DNA of 64,000 bases from Mucilaginibacter sp. Bleaf8 (GCF_018390515.1 NZ_JAHBBK010000004.1:124001-188000); one strand, 5' to 3'; numbered from the stretch's first letter, positions 1 to 8,982 are shown. Notes: generated from the sequence alone by a model not told the origin. A program made the numbers and translations.

Positions 1-2193
1 ATGCAGAATAACCTTTACTACTTCATATCTGGATTCAAACGAACCTTCTACGGCCGATAACTTAATTTCGCGAGCTATTGGGTCAAAAGTGATCAGCCTT
101 TTATAGTAAGTTCCCTGTTCGTAGTCATAAGTATTGCCGTCGTCTTCATAATAAACACAACTGGTTGCCTGGTCGCTGTTCCATATATGTAATTGCAGTA
201 TGCCATCGCCCTTTTCCGCAGTGCTTTGTACTACGCTTTGCATGGGTATAATAGCGCCAGCTTTAACAAATACGGGTAAGTCATGCAATGGTGCATCAAC
301 AGTGTAACTCTGGCCGCCATTGTACATTTGTTCAGTGCTTAGCCTGTACCAGTTGCCTGTGGGCAGGTATACATCTGCTGTTTGTACAGTACTGATTACC
401 GGTGCCACCAGCAGCGCGTCACCAAACAGAAATTGGTTCTGGTAAGCTACGCTATATATATTCTCATTGTGTGCATAATCAATAGCCAGGGTACGGCTTA
501 CTGGTATGCCAGTTTGAGTAGCCTGATAAAAAGTAGCATACAGGTAGGGGAGTAAACGGTAACGTTGTTCAATAGCCTGCTTAATAAGCGCTTCGTTACC
601 CTCGCCGTACTGCCAGGGCTCGCGCATGTCCGATCCTTTTATGGCGTGGTTGCGGAACATGGGCGTATACGTGCCTAAACTGTTCCAGCGCACCATTAGC
701 TCGGGTGTAGGGTTGCCGCTAAAGCCGCCAATATCCACACCCACATTAGCCATGCCGGTAAGGCCCAAGCTGTTTACCAGGCGCTGCCCTAAAAGCAGTT
801 GTGCATCTGAGGCGGTGTTATCGCCCGTCCACACGGCCGAATAGCGTTGCGTGCCCGAATAAGCGGCACGGGTAAGTACAAAAGGACGCTGGTTCCCTAA
901 CAGCTTGCGGGTACCGTGGTAAGTTGCCCTTGCCATTTGCATACCGTAGGCATTGCGTACTTCGGGCATAAATTTATCGCCAAACTTTACAATCCACGGC
1001 ACGTTTTGGTTCCAGGCCGATGGCTCGTTCATATCGTTCCAGAAACCGGCAACGCCGGGGTCTGTCAAGGCGCAGAAAGAAGCTCCCCACCACTCGCGTA
1101 CATCTTCCCTAAAAAAGTCCGGAAAATGGCAACGGCCGGGCCATACTTCGCCTGTGTAATTTTCACCGTTGGGGTAAGTGGCAAAATATCCTTGCTCCAC
1201 ACCTTCATCATATTGTTGATAACCTTTCTCAATCTTTATACCCGGATCAACAATGGTAACCAGCTCGAAATTTATATCCTTCAGTTTATCTATAAATTCT
1301 TTAGGCCGGGCAAAGGCCTCTTTATTCCAGGTAAATATTTTGTAATCCTGCATGTAATCTATATCACAGTAAATCACATCGGCCGGTATTTGTCTGTCTC
1401 GAAAGCCCTGGGCAACTTCAAGTACCTCATCGGCACTCATATAACTCCAGCGGCATTGCTGGTAACCTAAGCTCCATAAGGGGGGCATTTCCATACGCCC
1501 GGTGAGCCAAGTATAATCTTCAATAATACCCGCTACGGTTTGTGCACCAAAAAAGTAATAATCCAGGTTACCGGCATCGGCACCCAGCCACATAAACTGG
1601 TCGTCGGTCGAGGCTGCAAAATCAAAGTAAGTTTTATGGGTATTGTCTAAAAACAGGCCATAAGTGAGCCCGCTGTGGATGCCGATAAAGAAAGGAAATG
1701 TTTGATATAACGGATCGCTTTCGGTTTGATAATTCACTGCATCGGTATTCCAGTTTACATAAGCGCTGCCACGACGGTTCAGGTTCCCTGTCTTTTCGCC
1801 CAAGCCAATAAACTTTTCATCAGGGTGTACCTTGCGGTGATTCATCACTTTCGTATCCTGCCAGCTTATGGCAAATCGTTCATCATCCTGGCTCAACAGT
1901 TTGCCGTCGGCTGTATAAAAGGCCATGCGTAACGGATCTTTCTGAATACGTAATTGCAGGGCCGATGTATTTATAATAAGCTCATGCAAGTTCTCTTCAT
2001 AAGATAGATCTGGTAAGGCTTCACGTATCACGGCAAACGAACTGACCGGCTTATCAGGCTGGCGGGTTACATTTACCCTAATAATGGTTGGACTGTAAAT
2101 ACTCACTTGCACCTGCGCTTCGGCAGTGTCGAGAATCAAAGTATCGTTACGCTGATTAATGCTTTGGGTATTACCGATGATTTTGAATTCCAT
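1..2193 (-). CDS. Glycoside hydrolase family 31 enzyme (alpha-glucosidase/alpha-xylosidase type), 3' end cut by window edge
   Basis: The reading frame is open from an ATG at 2193 to base 1, giving 731 codons without a stop, so the C-terminus lies outside the window. The N-terminal part resembles the GH31 beta-sandwich (FIGLGEKTGNLNRRG near residue 130), followed by the catalytic barrel. FWNDMNEPS carries the expected nucleophile Asp387 and WTGDN carries the expected acid/base Asp458. The family hydrolyses alpha-glucosidic or alpha-xylosidic bonds from the non-reducing end. I see no signal peptide at the start (MEFKIIGNTQ), so this copy may act in the cytoplasm. It lies 96 bp downstream of the barrel gene on the same strand. 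Substrate cannot be told from sequence alone. Confidence 0.93.
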   Translation of the reverse strand, partial: MEFKIIGNTQSINQRNDTLILDTAEAQVQVSIYSPTIIRVNVTRQPDKPVSSFAVIREALPDLSYEENLHELIINTSALQLRIQKDPLRMAFYTADGKLLSQDDERFAISWQDTKVMNHRKVHPDEKFIGLGEKTGNLNRRGSAYVNWNTDAVNYQTESDPLYQTFPFFIGIHSGLTYGLFLDNTHKTYFDFAASTDDQFMWLGADAGNLDYYFFGAQTVAGIIEDYTWLTGRMEMPPLWSLGYQQCRWSYMSADEVLEVAQGFRDRQIPADVIYCDIDYMQDYKIFTWNKEAFARPKEFIDKLKDINFELVTIVDPGIKIEKGYQQYDEGVEQGYFATYPNGENYTGEVWPGRCHFPDFFREDVREWWGASFCALTDPGVAGFWNDMNEPSAWNQNVPWIVKFGDKFMPEVRNAYGMQMARATYHGTRKLLGNQRPFVLTRAAYSGTQRYSAVWTGDNTASDAQLLLGQRLVNSLGLTGMANVGVDIGGFSGNPTPELMVRWNSLGTYTPMFRNHAIKGSDMREPWQYGEGNEALIKQAIEQRYRLLPYLYATFYQATQTGIPVSRTLAIDYAHNENIYSVAYQNQFLFGDALLVAPVISTVQTADVYLPTGNWYRLSTEQMYNGGQSYTVDAPLHDLPVFVKAGAIIPMQSVVQSTAEKGDGILQLHIWNSDQATSCVYYEDDGNTYDYEQGTYYKRLITFDPIAREIKLSAVEGSFESRYEVVKVILH

Positions 2194-2289
2194 AACACGT
2201 ATAGATTATTACCGGGTGGATAGGGCCGGTAGTAAATCAACAGCGTTATAAGCGGGTTAGTTTGGCTGAATCAGGATTTATAACCTATA

Positions 2290-3675
2290 TTAGAATGCTT
2301 CATTCAGCCCCAGAAAGAAACCCTTTGAACCGTAGCGGCCAAATGCATAATCCAAACAAAGGTTGGTACGGGTAGCTTTGTTGAACAATACCCGCAGGCC
2401 TCCGCCTGCAGCCGGTTGCCACTGGCGAAAAATCTTGGTGCCCATTTCATCATTAGCCGTTTGTACATTGGCAAAAGTTACACCGCTGATAAATTTGTTT
2501 CTGGTGATCGGGAAACGGTATTCCAGCTCCGAATAGTAAAACTGGGGCGCTTTAAAGTAACCGATGATATAACCACGGCCGCTACGCAGGCTTGGGTCTT
2601 TACCTGTACCGGGCAGCTCCAGGTAAGGCACGGCACCGCTGATAATGGCCGAACCCCAGTTCCAGAATGCCAGTACATGTTCAGGATTACGTTTGGATAA
2701 GCTCCAGTACTTGCGCACATCAACCGTAAACTGTACGGCATTTTTGGTGCTGCCTATCCAGGTTTGATTGATGCGGAAACCTGCATCGGCATATATGCCT
2801 TTGTAGGCACGGTTCTGGTTATCGCGGGTAGTATATTCAACGTTAAAGAGCAAGCCATTGGCCATATAATTATCCGGGTCAATTCCATACCGGTCACTAT
2901 AAATGTGGTAGGGCGTAAGCTGATTATTGGTTGCGGCACGGTCTTCAATCTTGCGGCGGATATCAAACGAAACGCCTGCGCCTAAAAACAAGTTATCTTC
3001 TATCTGCTTATACACACGTTCGCGTAGGCTGTAAAACTGGGAGTGCAGCACGTAGCCTTTTCGATTAGGATCGCTCAAAATTTGGTCTTCCGTACTGCCA
3101 TTGGCTGCACGGCCAATACCGAGGCCAAAATCAGGCGTTACGGTTTTGGCGGCAATGATGCTGCCTTGCAAGTTCCATTTATTGGCGTTGGTAAAAACGT
3201 TGTGGTTGATGTAGAAATAAATGATACCCTTAGTAGTAATAGAAGCCGATGTGGCACCTACCGACATTAGTGTGGTTGGATCGGTACCCAATACCCGGCC
3301 GGCAACGGCTTTGATGCCAATTTGCGATCCAATGCTGGGATTGGCTGCCACATTGGGTATTACAGTAATGCCTGATGATTTCTTCTTAACAGTATCCCGC
3401 TTACGGTGCGGGCGGAACAAATCATTGTATAAGTTTCCTATATCGTACTGCGTGCGCAGCATACTATCGTTCCTCAGCTTAAGCTGGCGGGCAGCCATTA
3501 TACGTAATGAATCTTCTTTTAACGAATCGGCAGGTGCGGCTACCTGGCTAAAAGCAAAGTTTTCTACAAACATAAGCAAGGTAAACAAGAGCATTACCTG
3601 AGTATGCTTATGGAAACCTTTGCCTGTGTTTTTGCTGAATGCCACGTTAAGAAATGTTAAATCCAATAAATGCAA
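2290..3675 (-). CDS. BamA/TamA (Omp85)-like outer-membrane beta-barrel protein
   Basis: A 461-residue secreted protein with a hydrophobic signal stretch (MLLFTLLMFVENFAFSQ at about residues 28-44), a short charged linker, then alternating beta-strand pattern to the end. The last residue is Phe (GLNEAF), the usual C-terminal signature of a barrel inserted by the Bam machinery. RGYIIGYF followed by YYSELEYRFPI is typical of the C-terminal strands of the surface-antigen D15/Omp85 family as annotated in Bacteroidota. No POTRA domains are evident because only about 90 residues precede the barrel. The start at 3675 gives a long N-region; the Met at residue 28 is an alternative. Its cargo or role is unknown. 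Confidence 0.75.
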   Translation of the reverse strand: MHLLDLTFLNVAFSKNTGKGFHKHTQVMLLFTLLMFVENFAFSQVAAPADSLKEDSLRIMAARQLKLRNDSMLRTQYDIGNLYNDLFRPHRKRDTVKKKSSGITVIPNVAANPSIGSQIGIKAVAGRVLGTDPTTLMSVGATSASITTKGIIYFYINHNVFTNANKWNLQGSIIAAKTVTPDFGLGIGRAANGSTEDQILSDPNRKGYVLHSQFYSLRERVYKQIEDNLFLGAGVSFDIRRKIEDRAATNNQLTPYHIYSDRYGIDPDNYMANGLLFNVEYTTRDNQNRAYKGIYADAGFRINQTWIGSTKNAVQFTVDVRKYWSLSKRNPEHVLAFWNWGSAIISGAVPYLELPGTGKDPSLRSGRGYIIGYFKAPQFYYSELEYRFPITRNKFISGVTFANVQTANDEMGTKIFRQWQPAAGGGLRVLFNKATRTNLCLDYAFGRYGSKGFFLGLNEAF

Positions 3676-3775
3676 GAATTCGCTTTTAACTAAAGCTTAA
3701 TTCCTGAACTCCTGAAAGAGTTAAAATGTTTGTCATCTGTAACACATTAAGCTGTAAAGCTGGGGACACGTGCAT

Positions 3776-3813
3776 AAAAAAAGCCCGGCTCTTTTCACAG
3801 AGGCCGGGCTTTT
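3776..3813 (-). terminator. Intrinsic terminator of the nucleotidyltransferase gene
   Basis: A GC-rich stem (AAAGCCCGG pairing with CCGGGCTTT, one bulge) ends 23 bp beyond the stop codon of the minus-strand nucleotidyltransferase gene and is followed on that strand by a run of seven T. Confidence 0.85.
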
Positions 3814-3835
3814 AGCAGGTTTATAAAGCGGGTGG

Positions 3836-4735
3836 TTATGACCACAAATTGCTTGGATAAGTACCATTCTCAACCAGCTCAGAAATGCTTTGCTGTACAA
3901 TTGGCTTATCTTCTTTATAAGTAACACCGAACCATTTGTTGCCGGTTGGGATTACTTTGAATGATGCAGTACCATTTTTAATCAGTTCATCAGCCACCAA
4001 CGGGATAAAGAACTCGGCTTTAGGGTTGTTCTCATTAGCCTCAACAAAACGTTTGAACATTTCTTCGCTTTGTTTGAAAACTGCAGGAGTAAAGCCCCAG
4101 AAGTTCATCGATACGCGGGTATCTGGTGCTAATTGGTGCTCGCCTTCGGCATCTTTAAAAAATACGTCGCCGTCTTTAAAGTAAACTTCGGTACGCTCAT
4201 TGATTTCAACCATATTACCGTTTTCATCAACTTTACATACGCCACGTGATACAGAACCGTAGTCAGATAAAGTACGGTCAATCTGGTAACCCATTAATGA
4301 GTATTTATCATCGGCTACCTCGGTGGTTAAAAACTGCGCCATTTTTTCAAACGCTTCATAACCGTAAAAGTCATCCGCATTGATTACGCAAAACGGCTCG
4401 TTCACTTGGTTGCGTGCTGCTAATACAGCATGCGCAGTACCCCATGGTTTAGCGCGCTCTACGGTTTTATCTATGCCAAAAGGTGTCAGATCGTAGCTTT
4501 GAAAAACGTAGTCGGTTTCCACACGGCCTTGTAATTTAGGCTCAAATTTAGCTTTAAAAGCTTCTGCAAATTCCTCGCGGATGATGAAGCTTATTTTGCC
4601 AAAACCTGCCTTAATAGCATCATAAATAGAGTAGTCAATTATAGTTTCTCCGTTAGGACCAAAGCCGTCAACCTGCTTCATGCTGCCATAGCGGCTGGCC
4701 ATGCCTGCGGCCAGGATAAGTAGTGTAGGTTTCAT
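3836..4735 (-). CDS. Sugar-phosphate nucleotidyltransferase (NTP_transferase family)
   Basis: A 299-residue soluble protein. It opens with LLILAAGMASRYGSMKQ, the glycine-rich nucleotide-binding loop of sugar nucleotidyltransferases (LAAGxGxRxG...K) in slightly altered form. PFCVINADDFYG at about residues 114-125 provides the Asp-containing metal/sugar phosphate motif. The family couples an NTP to a sugar-1-phosphate and releases pyrophosphate. The exact sugar is unknown; no mannose- or glucose-specific context is present. The gene stands alone, with an intrinsic terminator downstream and a large AT-rich inverted repeat immediately upstream of its start. Confidence 0.85.
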   Translation of the reverse strand: MKPTLLILAAGMASRYGSMKQVDGFGPNGETIIDYSIYDAIKAGFGKISFIIREEFAEAFKAKFEPKLQGRVETDYVFQSYDLTPFGIDKTVERAKPWGTAHAVLAARNQVNEPFCVINADDFYGYEAFEKMAQFLTTEVADDKYSLMGYQIDRTLSDYGSVSRGVCKVDENGNMVEINERTEVYFKDGDVFFKDAEGEHQLAPDTRVSMNFWGFTPAVFKQSEEMFKRFVEANENNPKAEFFIPLVADELIKNGTASFKVIPTGNKWFGVTYKEDKPIVQQSISELVENGTYPSNLWS

Positions 4736-4761
4736 GTTTAAAGTGTAAAAGTAGATTATTG

Positions 4762-4817
4762 TAAAGCTTTATATTGTATGCAAGCTTTTGATAGCATAAA
4801 TACAATATAAAGCTTTA
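4762..4817. repeat. Perfect 18-bp AT-rich inverted repeat with 20-bp spacer
   Basis: The arm TAAAGCTTTATATTGTAT (4762-4779) is exactly complementary to 4800-4817. Each arm itself starts or ends with the palindrome TAAAGCTTTA. It fills most of the gap between the M42 peptidase stop (4836) and the nucleotidyltransferase start (4735). No T-run of terminator type follows the stem, so it could be an operator, an unusual terminator or a small element. Confidence 0.8.
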
Positions 4818-4835
4818 ATTGTTTAAAGTAATTAA

Positions 4836-5951
4836 TTATTTAATATAACGGAAATCCTGACCGGCCTCAATGTTAAGTAAAGTTTCATAAATCAGGCGGA
4901 TAACGTTATCCACATCTTCCTTATGTATCATCTCAACAGTAGTGTGCATGTAGCGCAAAGGTAGTGAAATCAGGGCCGATGGCACACCGTCGTTAGAGTA
5001 GGCAAATGCATCCGTATCTGTACCGGTTGAGCGTGATGATGCCTGACGCTGGAACGGTATACCGGCTTTTTGAGCCGATTCGATCAGCAGCCTGTTCAGA
5101 TTATTTTGCACCGCTGGCGCATAAGATACAACCGGACCACGGCCGCAGGCCAGATCGCCCTGCACCACTTTATTAATCATCGGGGTTTGGGTATCGTGGG
5201 TTACGTCGGTTACAATAGCCACGTTAGGTTTAATGCGGTGGGCAATCATCTCGGCGCCACGCAAGCCAATCTCTTCCTGTACGGCATTTACAATGTATAG
5301 GCCGAATGGCAATTGCTTGTTGTTTTCTTTCAGCAAACGGGCAACCTCAGCAATCATGAAACCGCCGGCACGGTTATCCAACGCGCGACCAACGTAGTAG
5401 CGGTCGTTCAGCACGGTAAACTCATCTTCATAAGTAATTACACAGCCTACATGAATGCCTAATTTTTCAACCTCTTCTTTTGAGGTGCAGCCGCAGTCCA
5501 GGAAAATGTTTTTCAGGGTAGGAGCTTCTTCCTTTTCACCAGCCTGGCGGGTATGGATAGCCGGCCAGCCAAATACGGCTTTTACAATGCCGTTATCGGT
5601 ATGGATGTTTACCCGTTTCGATGGGGCAATCTGATGATCGGAACCGCCGTTGCGTATTACATAAATTAAACCATCGCTGGTAATGTAATTCACAAACCAC
5701 GAAATCTCGTCGGCATGAGCCTCAATCACTACTTTATACTCAGCCTGTGGATTAATCACACCAACAGCAGTACCGTAGTTATCTACAAAATACTCATCAA
5801 TGTATGGTTTCAGGTATTCAAGCCATAGTTCCTGGCCTTTCCATTCAAAACCGGTAGGTGAAGGGTTGTTAATGTATTTCTCAAAAAAAGCCAGTGAATT
5901 ATTGGTTACCACAGTTTGGTGTTGTGGGGCATTGTTATCTTGTTCTGCCAT
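4836..5951 (-). CDS. M42-family metallopeptidase (aminopeptidase)
   Basis: A 371-residue cytoplasmic dinuclear metallo-aminopeptidase. The expected metal ligands and catalytic residues are all visible: His79 and Asp81 in EAHADE, Asp192 in RALDNR, Glu226/Glu227 in QEEIGLRGA, Asp249 in VTDV and His336 in MHTTVEM. M42 enzymes (glutamyl aminopeptidase/tetrahedral aminopeptidase group, sometimes mislabelled as endoglucanase M) trim short peptides as large self-compartmentalised oligomers. It has no signal peptide. The gene is monocistronic in appearance, 100 bp upstream of the nucleotidyltransferase gene and separated from it by a large inverted repeat. Confidence 0.93.
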   Translation of the reverse strand: MAEQDNNAPQHQTVVTNNSLAFFEKYINNPSPTGFEWKGQELWLEYLKPYIDEYFVDNYGTAVGVINPQAEYKVVIEAHADEISWFVNYITSDGLIYVIRNGGSDHQIAPSKRVNIHTDNGIVKAVFGWPAIHTRQAGEKEEAPTLKNIFLDCGCTSKEEVEKLGIHVGCVITYEDEFTVLNDRYYVGRALDNRAGGFMIAEVARLLKENNKQLPFGLYIVNAVQEEIGLRGAEMIAHRIKPNVAIVTDVTHDTQTPMINKVVQGDLACGRGPVVSYAPAVQNNLNRLLIESAQKAGIPFQRQASSRSTGTDTDAFAYSNDGVPSALISLPLRYMHTTVEMIHKEDVDNVIRLIYETLLNIEAGQDFRYIK

Positions 5952-6130
5952 AGTAATTTAAATGGTTGTTTTTTATAAGTAAATAAGCAAATATAACAAA
6001 GCAGTAATAATTGATTTGTTTTAACCAATTTTTGTGCGTTGCAACATAAATATTATTATTCACTTAATACTTAGTTTATATGCATGTGGTTGATTTGCAC
6101 CAGTAAAATTTTTTTCTGAAGTTAATATTG

Positions 6131-6160
6131 AAAAGCCGGTTTTGGGGAAGCCGGCTTTTT
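6131..6160 (-). terminator. Intrinsic terminator of the GNAT gene
   Basis: AAAAGCCGG (6131-6139) pairs with CCGGCTTTT (6151-6159), a few bases past the stop codon of the minus-strand acetyltransferase gene. A short T tract follows on that strand. Confidence 0.75.
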
Positions 6161-6164
6161 CTTT

Positions 6165-6578
6165 TTAAAATAGTTTTTCGAGTATCTCAAAACTAACGCT
6201 CTTGCGCTCGAAGGTTTGGCCCGTGGTATGAAAGCCTGCACGCAGGTAAAAGCTAATAGCTGTAGTGCGGGCGTTGCACCATAGCCGTTTGCCGCCCTGT
6301 TGTTGCACAAAGCCGGTAATATGCTGTAGCATTAAGCTGCCAATACCCTGTCCTTGTAACCCGGGAGCTACTGCAAATTTGCGGAACTGGAAATCCACTC
6401 CGTTCTGAAATAGGGAAATTACACCAACCAGTTTGTCATCAGTAAAAGCGCCAAAATGCAGGCCTTGCTTATCCTCTTCCATCTCCATGGCATGCATAGG
6501 TTCATTAGGGTATAACACCTCCCGCCTTAATCGCCAGGTAAGCTCCGGACGTATTTGCTCTATCAGTATTGTAGTCAA
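6165..6578 (-). CDS. GNAT-family N-acetyltransferase
   Basis: A 137-residue GNAT fold protein. FAVAPGLQGQGIGSLML (about residues 68-84) is the acetyl-CoA pyrophosphate-binding loop (Q/R-x-x-G-x-G/A), and ISFYLRAGFHTTGQTF (about 107-122) is the C-terminal GNAT motif. The acceptor is unknown. The start appears to be TTG at 6578: the next in-frame ATG is about 28 codons inside the fold, and a stop lies seven codons upstream of the TTG. It is transcribed divergently from the small membrane orphan at 6685. Confidence 0.82.
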   Translation of the reverse strand: MTTILIEQIRPELTWRLRREVLYPNEPMHAMEMEEDKQGLHFGAFTDDKLVGVISLFQNGVDFQFRKFAVAPGLQGQGIGSLMLQHITGFVQQQGGKRLWCNARTTAISFYLRAGFHTTGQTFERKSVSFEILEKLF

Positions 6579-6684
6579 AATGTCAGTATTTTTATTTTAT
6601 AAAAACAACAAGATAAACGAATTGTAATCTTGTGGCGTATGATAATAGTTATTAACAAAAATTGTTATTATTGCACATAAACCA

Positions 6685-7041
6685 ATGAAACCGCAAGGCT
6701 ACAAAATAGGGATCTGCATATTATTCTTAATTATCTTTTTTACAAAGATGGTTATATCGGTTGCGCCTGCCTTTATGAGTTTTGGTAAAGATAAACACAG
6801 CAACACTGTAAGGGCGGTTATTATGCAGCTTGAACAGGAAAATAAAAACGATAAGGATGATGTGGAGAAAGATGCTGTAAAAGATAAGAAGTTTTGCGAC
6901 GAGAGCTTTTTGGATTTGCATCTTTTTGAACACATTGTAGAAATTATTGAAACTAAGCACCTGCACAACCAGGAGCATGCTTTGCCCTCGCAGGTTTATC
7001 ACCCTAACGTACCTACGCCTCCTCCCAACTCACTGGCGTAA
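6685..7041 (+). CDS. Small membrane-anchored or secreted orphan protein with a C-terminal VPTPPPN tail
   Basis: I do not recognise a domain. The 118-residue product has a strongly hydrophobic N-terminal segment (about residues 8-30) that is a membrane anchor or uncleaved signal. A charged middle follows (ENKNDKDDVEKDAVKDKK), then an amphipathic, His-rich stretch (FLDLHLFEHIVEIIETKHLH) and a proline-rich end. The charged part would face the periplasm if the N-terminus is inside. The next genes downstream encode a DUF1275 membrane protein and a carbonic anhydrase, but a 338-bp gap with hairpins separates them, so co-transcription is uncertain. Codon use looks like the neighbours. Confidence 0.7.
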   Translation: MKPQGYKIGICILFLIIFFTKMVISVAPAFMSFGKDKHSNTVRAVIMQLEQENKNDKDDVEKDAVKDKKFCDESFLDLHLFEHIVEIIETKHLHNQEHALPSQVYHPNVPTPPPNSLA

Positions 7042-7379
7042 TTAAGGCGGTGCTCAAGGCTCCGTCATCTTTCCTCTTTGTTCGTGATTTTGATATTCAC
7101 GAGGTTCTATTTATCCATGTATTAGCTTTAACAATACAGCAAATGCTGCTGAATGTAACGTGCTGATTATATCACGAGCCAATGGATTTACCGGCTATTT
7201 AAGGCATTGTGTTTGATGTTCAGCAATAGCTTATAACAGCGAACCGGATAAGAAATCCGGCAAAATTTCTTCGTTAATTTAAACATTAAGGGTGTTTTTA
7301 AAACACCAGAATATAAAGTAACAAACAATTTTAAAAACTAATGCGCCCTGCCTTTTAAGGGTATTGATAGAAAAGATGT
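7042..7379. other. Non-coding gap with two compact inverted repeats
   Basis: No convincing gene is seen in this 338-bp stretch. It holds CCGGAT-aagaa-ATCCGG (7244-7260) and the near-perfect palindrome GGTGTTTT-T-AAAACACC (7291-7307), both upstream of the DUF1275/carbonic anhydrase pair. Neither is followed by a proper T-run, so operator or RNA-leader roles are as likely as termination. Confidence 0.6.
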
Positions 7380-8141
7380 ATGCTGAGACGATTTAAAGAC
7401 GAACGGACGCTTAAAGAAAACCTGATGCTGGCTTCATCAACAGCCTTTGTATCGGGGGTAACCAACGTAGCCAGTGTGCTTGCCTTTTTGGTGTTTACCG
7501 CCAATATAACCGGGCACGTTGCCACGCTGGCCAAAAACATTGTTGAACAAGATTTTCATGAAATTGTAGTGTTTAGCATATGGTTATTCGCTTTCTTTTT
7601 CGGGGCCTTTCTGGCCAACTTTTTAGCCCGGTCTATTCGCGATACCAGCAGGTATAAGGCACATGCTACACCTATCATTATCGAAGTTATTGTCCTCTTT
7701 CTGGTAGCTGTTTATGGACATCACTTTTATGAGGAAACAGAAAGCGAACGTGTTATTGTAATAACTGCCCTGTTGTTTTCGATGGGATTGCAAAACGGTC
7801 TGGTGTCTAACATATCCGGCGGACTCATCAAAACCACCCACTTAACCGGCTTGTTTACCGATTTGGGCAGCGATATTGCCGAGTGGTTGCATGTTCGGAA
7901 AACCAATGAAGCTAAGCCTGTGCAAAACCGTATCTATGTAAGGCTTACCATCTTGTTGTTTTATATCATTGGCGGTTTGGCTGGTGGTTATTTCTTTAAC
8001 AAGTATGATCTGGTTATCTTCTATTTCATACCACTTGTTTTACTTACCATTTTGTATTACGATCTTTCGCCTATTGCTTTGCATAAACTAACACAACTAT
8101 TTGCAAGCAGCGAACGGAAGAAACAGATATCTAAAATTTAA
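7380..8141 (+). CDS. YoaK/DUF1275-family membrane protein
   Basis: A 253-residue polytopic membrane protein with about six hydrophobic helices. The N-terminal MLASSTAFVSGVTNVASVLAF and NITGHVATL, and the central SMGLQNGLVSNISG followed by KTTHLTGLFTDLG, match the two halves of the DUF1275 family (GxxDAxxFL..GNTV and MGxQN...TTxLTG...). The function of the family is not established; a transporter-like role is assumed from topology only. The carbonic anhydrase gene starts only 25 bp after its stop, so the two are probably one transcript, suggesting a link to bicarbonate/CO2 or anion handling (inference). Confidence 0.85.
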   Translation: MLRRFKDERTLKENLMLASSTAFVSGVTNVASVLAFLVFTANITGHVATLAKNIVEQDFHEIVVFSIWLFAFFFGAFLANFLARSIRDTSRYKAHATPIIIEVIVLFLVAVYGHHFYEETESERVIVITALLFSMGLQNGLVSNISGGLIKTTHLTGLFTDLGSDIAEWLHVRKTNEAKPVQNRIYVRLTILLFYIIGGLAGGYFFNKYDLVIFYFIPLVLLTILYYDLSPIALHKLTQLFASSERKKQISKI

Positions 8142-8166
8142 CTCACTTACAATAAATATATAAACT

Positions 8167-8835
8167 ATGTGTGCTCATTTAACAAAACAGATTCACGATA
8201 CAAGTCATATCACTTATGAAGGCTTGCTGGAAGGTAATAAAACATTTGTACAGGAAGCTTTAGCTGAAGATCCTGAATTTTTTACCAAGCTGGCCAATGG
8301 CCAAAAGCCACCGGTATTGTGGATTGGTTGCGCAGATAGCCGCGTACCTGCCAACCAGATTACCAATACCAACCCCGGCGAAATATTTGTACACCGCAAT
8401 ATTGCCAACGTTGTAGTACATACCGATATGAACATGCTGTCGGTACTGGATTATGCAGTAAATGTATTACAGGTTAAGCACGTAATTGTGGTTGGCCATT
8501 ACGGTTGTGGTGGTGTACTTGCTGCCATGAGCAATAAGCAGGTAGGCTTAATTGACAACTGGCTGCGCCATATTAAAGATGTATACCGTTTCCACGCCAA
8601 AGAACTGGATGGTATTGAAGATGAAGCTAAGCGCGGCGATCGTTTAGTGGAGCTGAATGTGATAGATGGTGTTGAAAACCTGTGTAAAACGTCAATTGTG
8701 CAAAACGCATGGAAAAACGGCCAGGAACTAAGCATTCATGGCTGGGTGTATGCACTTAACAGTGGCGAAATTACCGATCTGCAAGTAAGCTGTAAAAGTA
8801 ACGAACACTTAACCCAAGTGTTCCGCTTCGAATAA
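8167..8835 (+). CDS. Beta-class carbonic anhydrase
   Basis: A 222-residue cytoplasmic enzyme converting CO2 and water to bicarbonate. The zinc ligands and the Asp/Arg dyad of beta-carbonic anhydrases are plain: Cys55-Ala-Asp57-Ser-Arg59 in IGCADSRV, and His111 with Cys114 in VGHYGCGGV. Length is normal for the plant/E. coli Can type. It follows the DUF1275 gene after 25 bp and ends at a strong terminator, so the pair forms a short operon. Confidence 0.95.
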   Translation: MCAHLTKQIHDTSHITYEGLLEGNKTFVQEALAEDPEFFTKLANGQKPPVLWIGCADSRVPANQITNTNPGEIFVHRNIANVVVHTDMNMLSVLDYAVNVLQVKHVIVVGHYGCGGVLAAMSNKQVGLIDNWLRHIKDVYRFHAKELDGIEDEAKRGDRLVELNVIDGVENLCKTSIVQNAWKNGQELSIHGWVYALNSGEITDLQVSCKSNEHLTQVFRFE

Positions 8836-8885
8836 CCACGTCCCTTCAATATCTATATAAGTTAGTGTTTAATTAGTGTTTAATC

Positions 8886-8914
8886 AAAAAAGCAGGCGCG
8901 AGGCCTGCTTTTTT
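8886..8914 (+). terminator. Intrinsic terminator after carbonic anhydrase
   Basis: A 12-bp stem (AAAAAAGCAGGC / GCCTGCTTTTTT) with a 5-nt loop and its own T-run. The A-run on the left arm makes it potentially bidirectional. Confidence 0.9.
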
Positions 8915-8937
8915 ATTGCAAATAATAATCAATATAA

Positions 8938-8969
8938 AAAGAGCCGCTATAATTAAATAGCGGCTCTTT
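8938..8969 (-). terminator. Intrinsic terminator of pruA
   Basis: A 12-bp stem AAAGAGCCGCTA / TAGCGGCTCTTT with an 8-nt loop lies 14 bp downstream of the pruA stop on the minus strand, followed there by T-rich sequence. Confidence 0.85.
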
Positions 8970-8982
8970 ATGTATAGCATGG

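Noticed and set aside
916..1470. Plus-strand open frame of 184 codons opposite the GH31 gene
   Set aside because: It lies wholly antisense to a gene with complete GH31 catalytic motifs and encodes no recognisable domain; it is a shadow of the real codon pattern.
7291..7307. GGTGTTTTTAAAACACC as an intrinsic terminator of the small orphan gene
   Set aside because: It is 250 bp beyond the stop, has a one-base centre and no following T-run.
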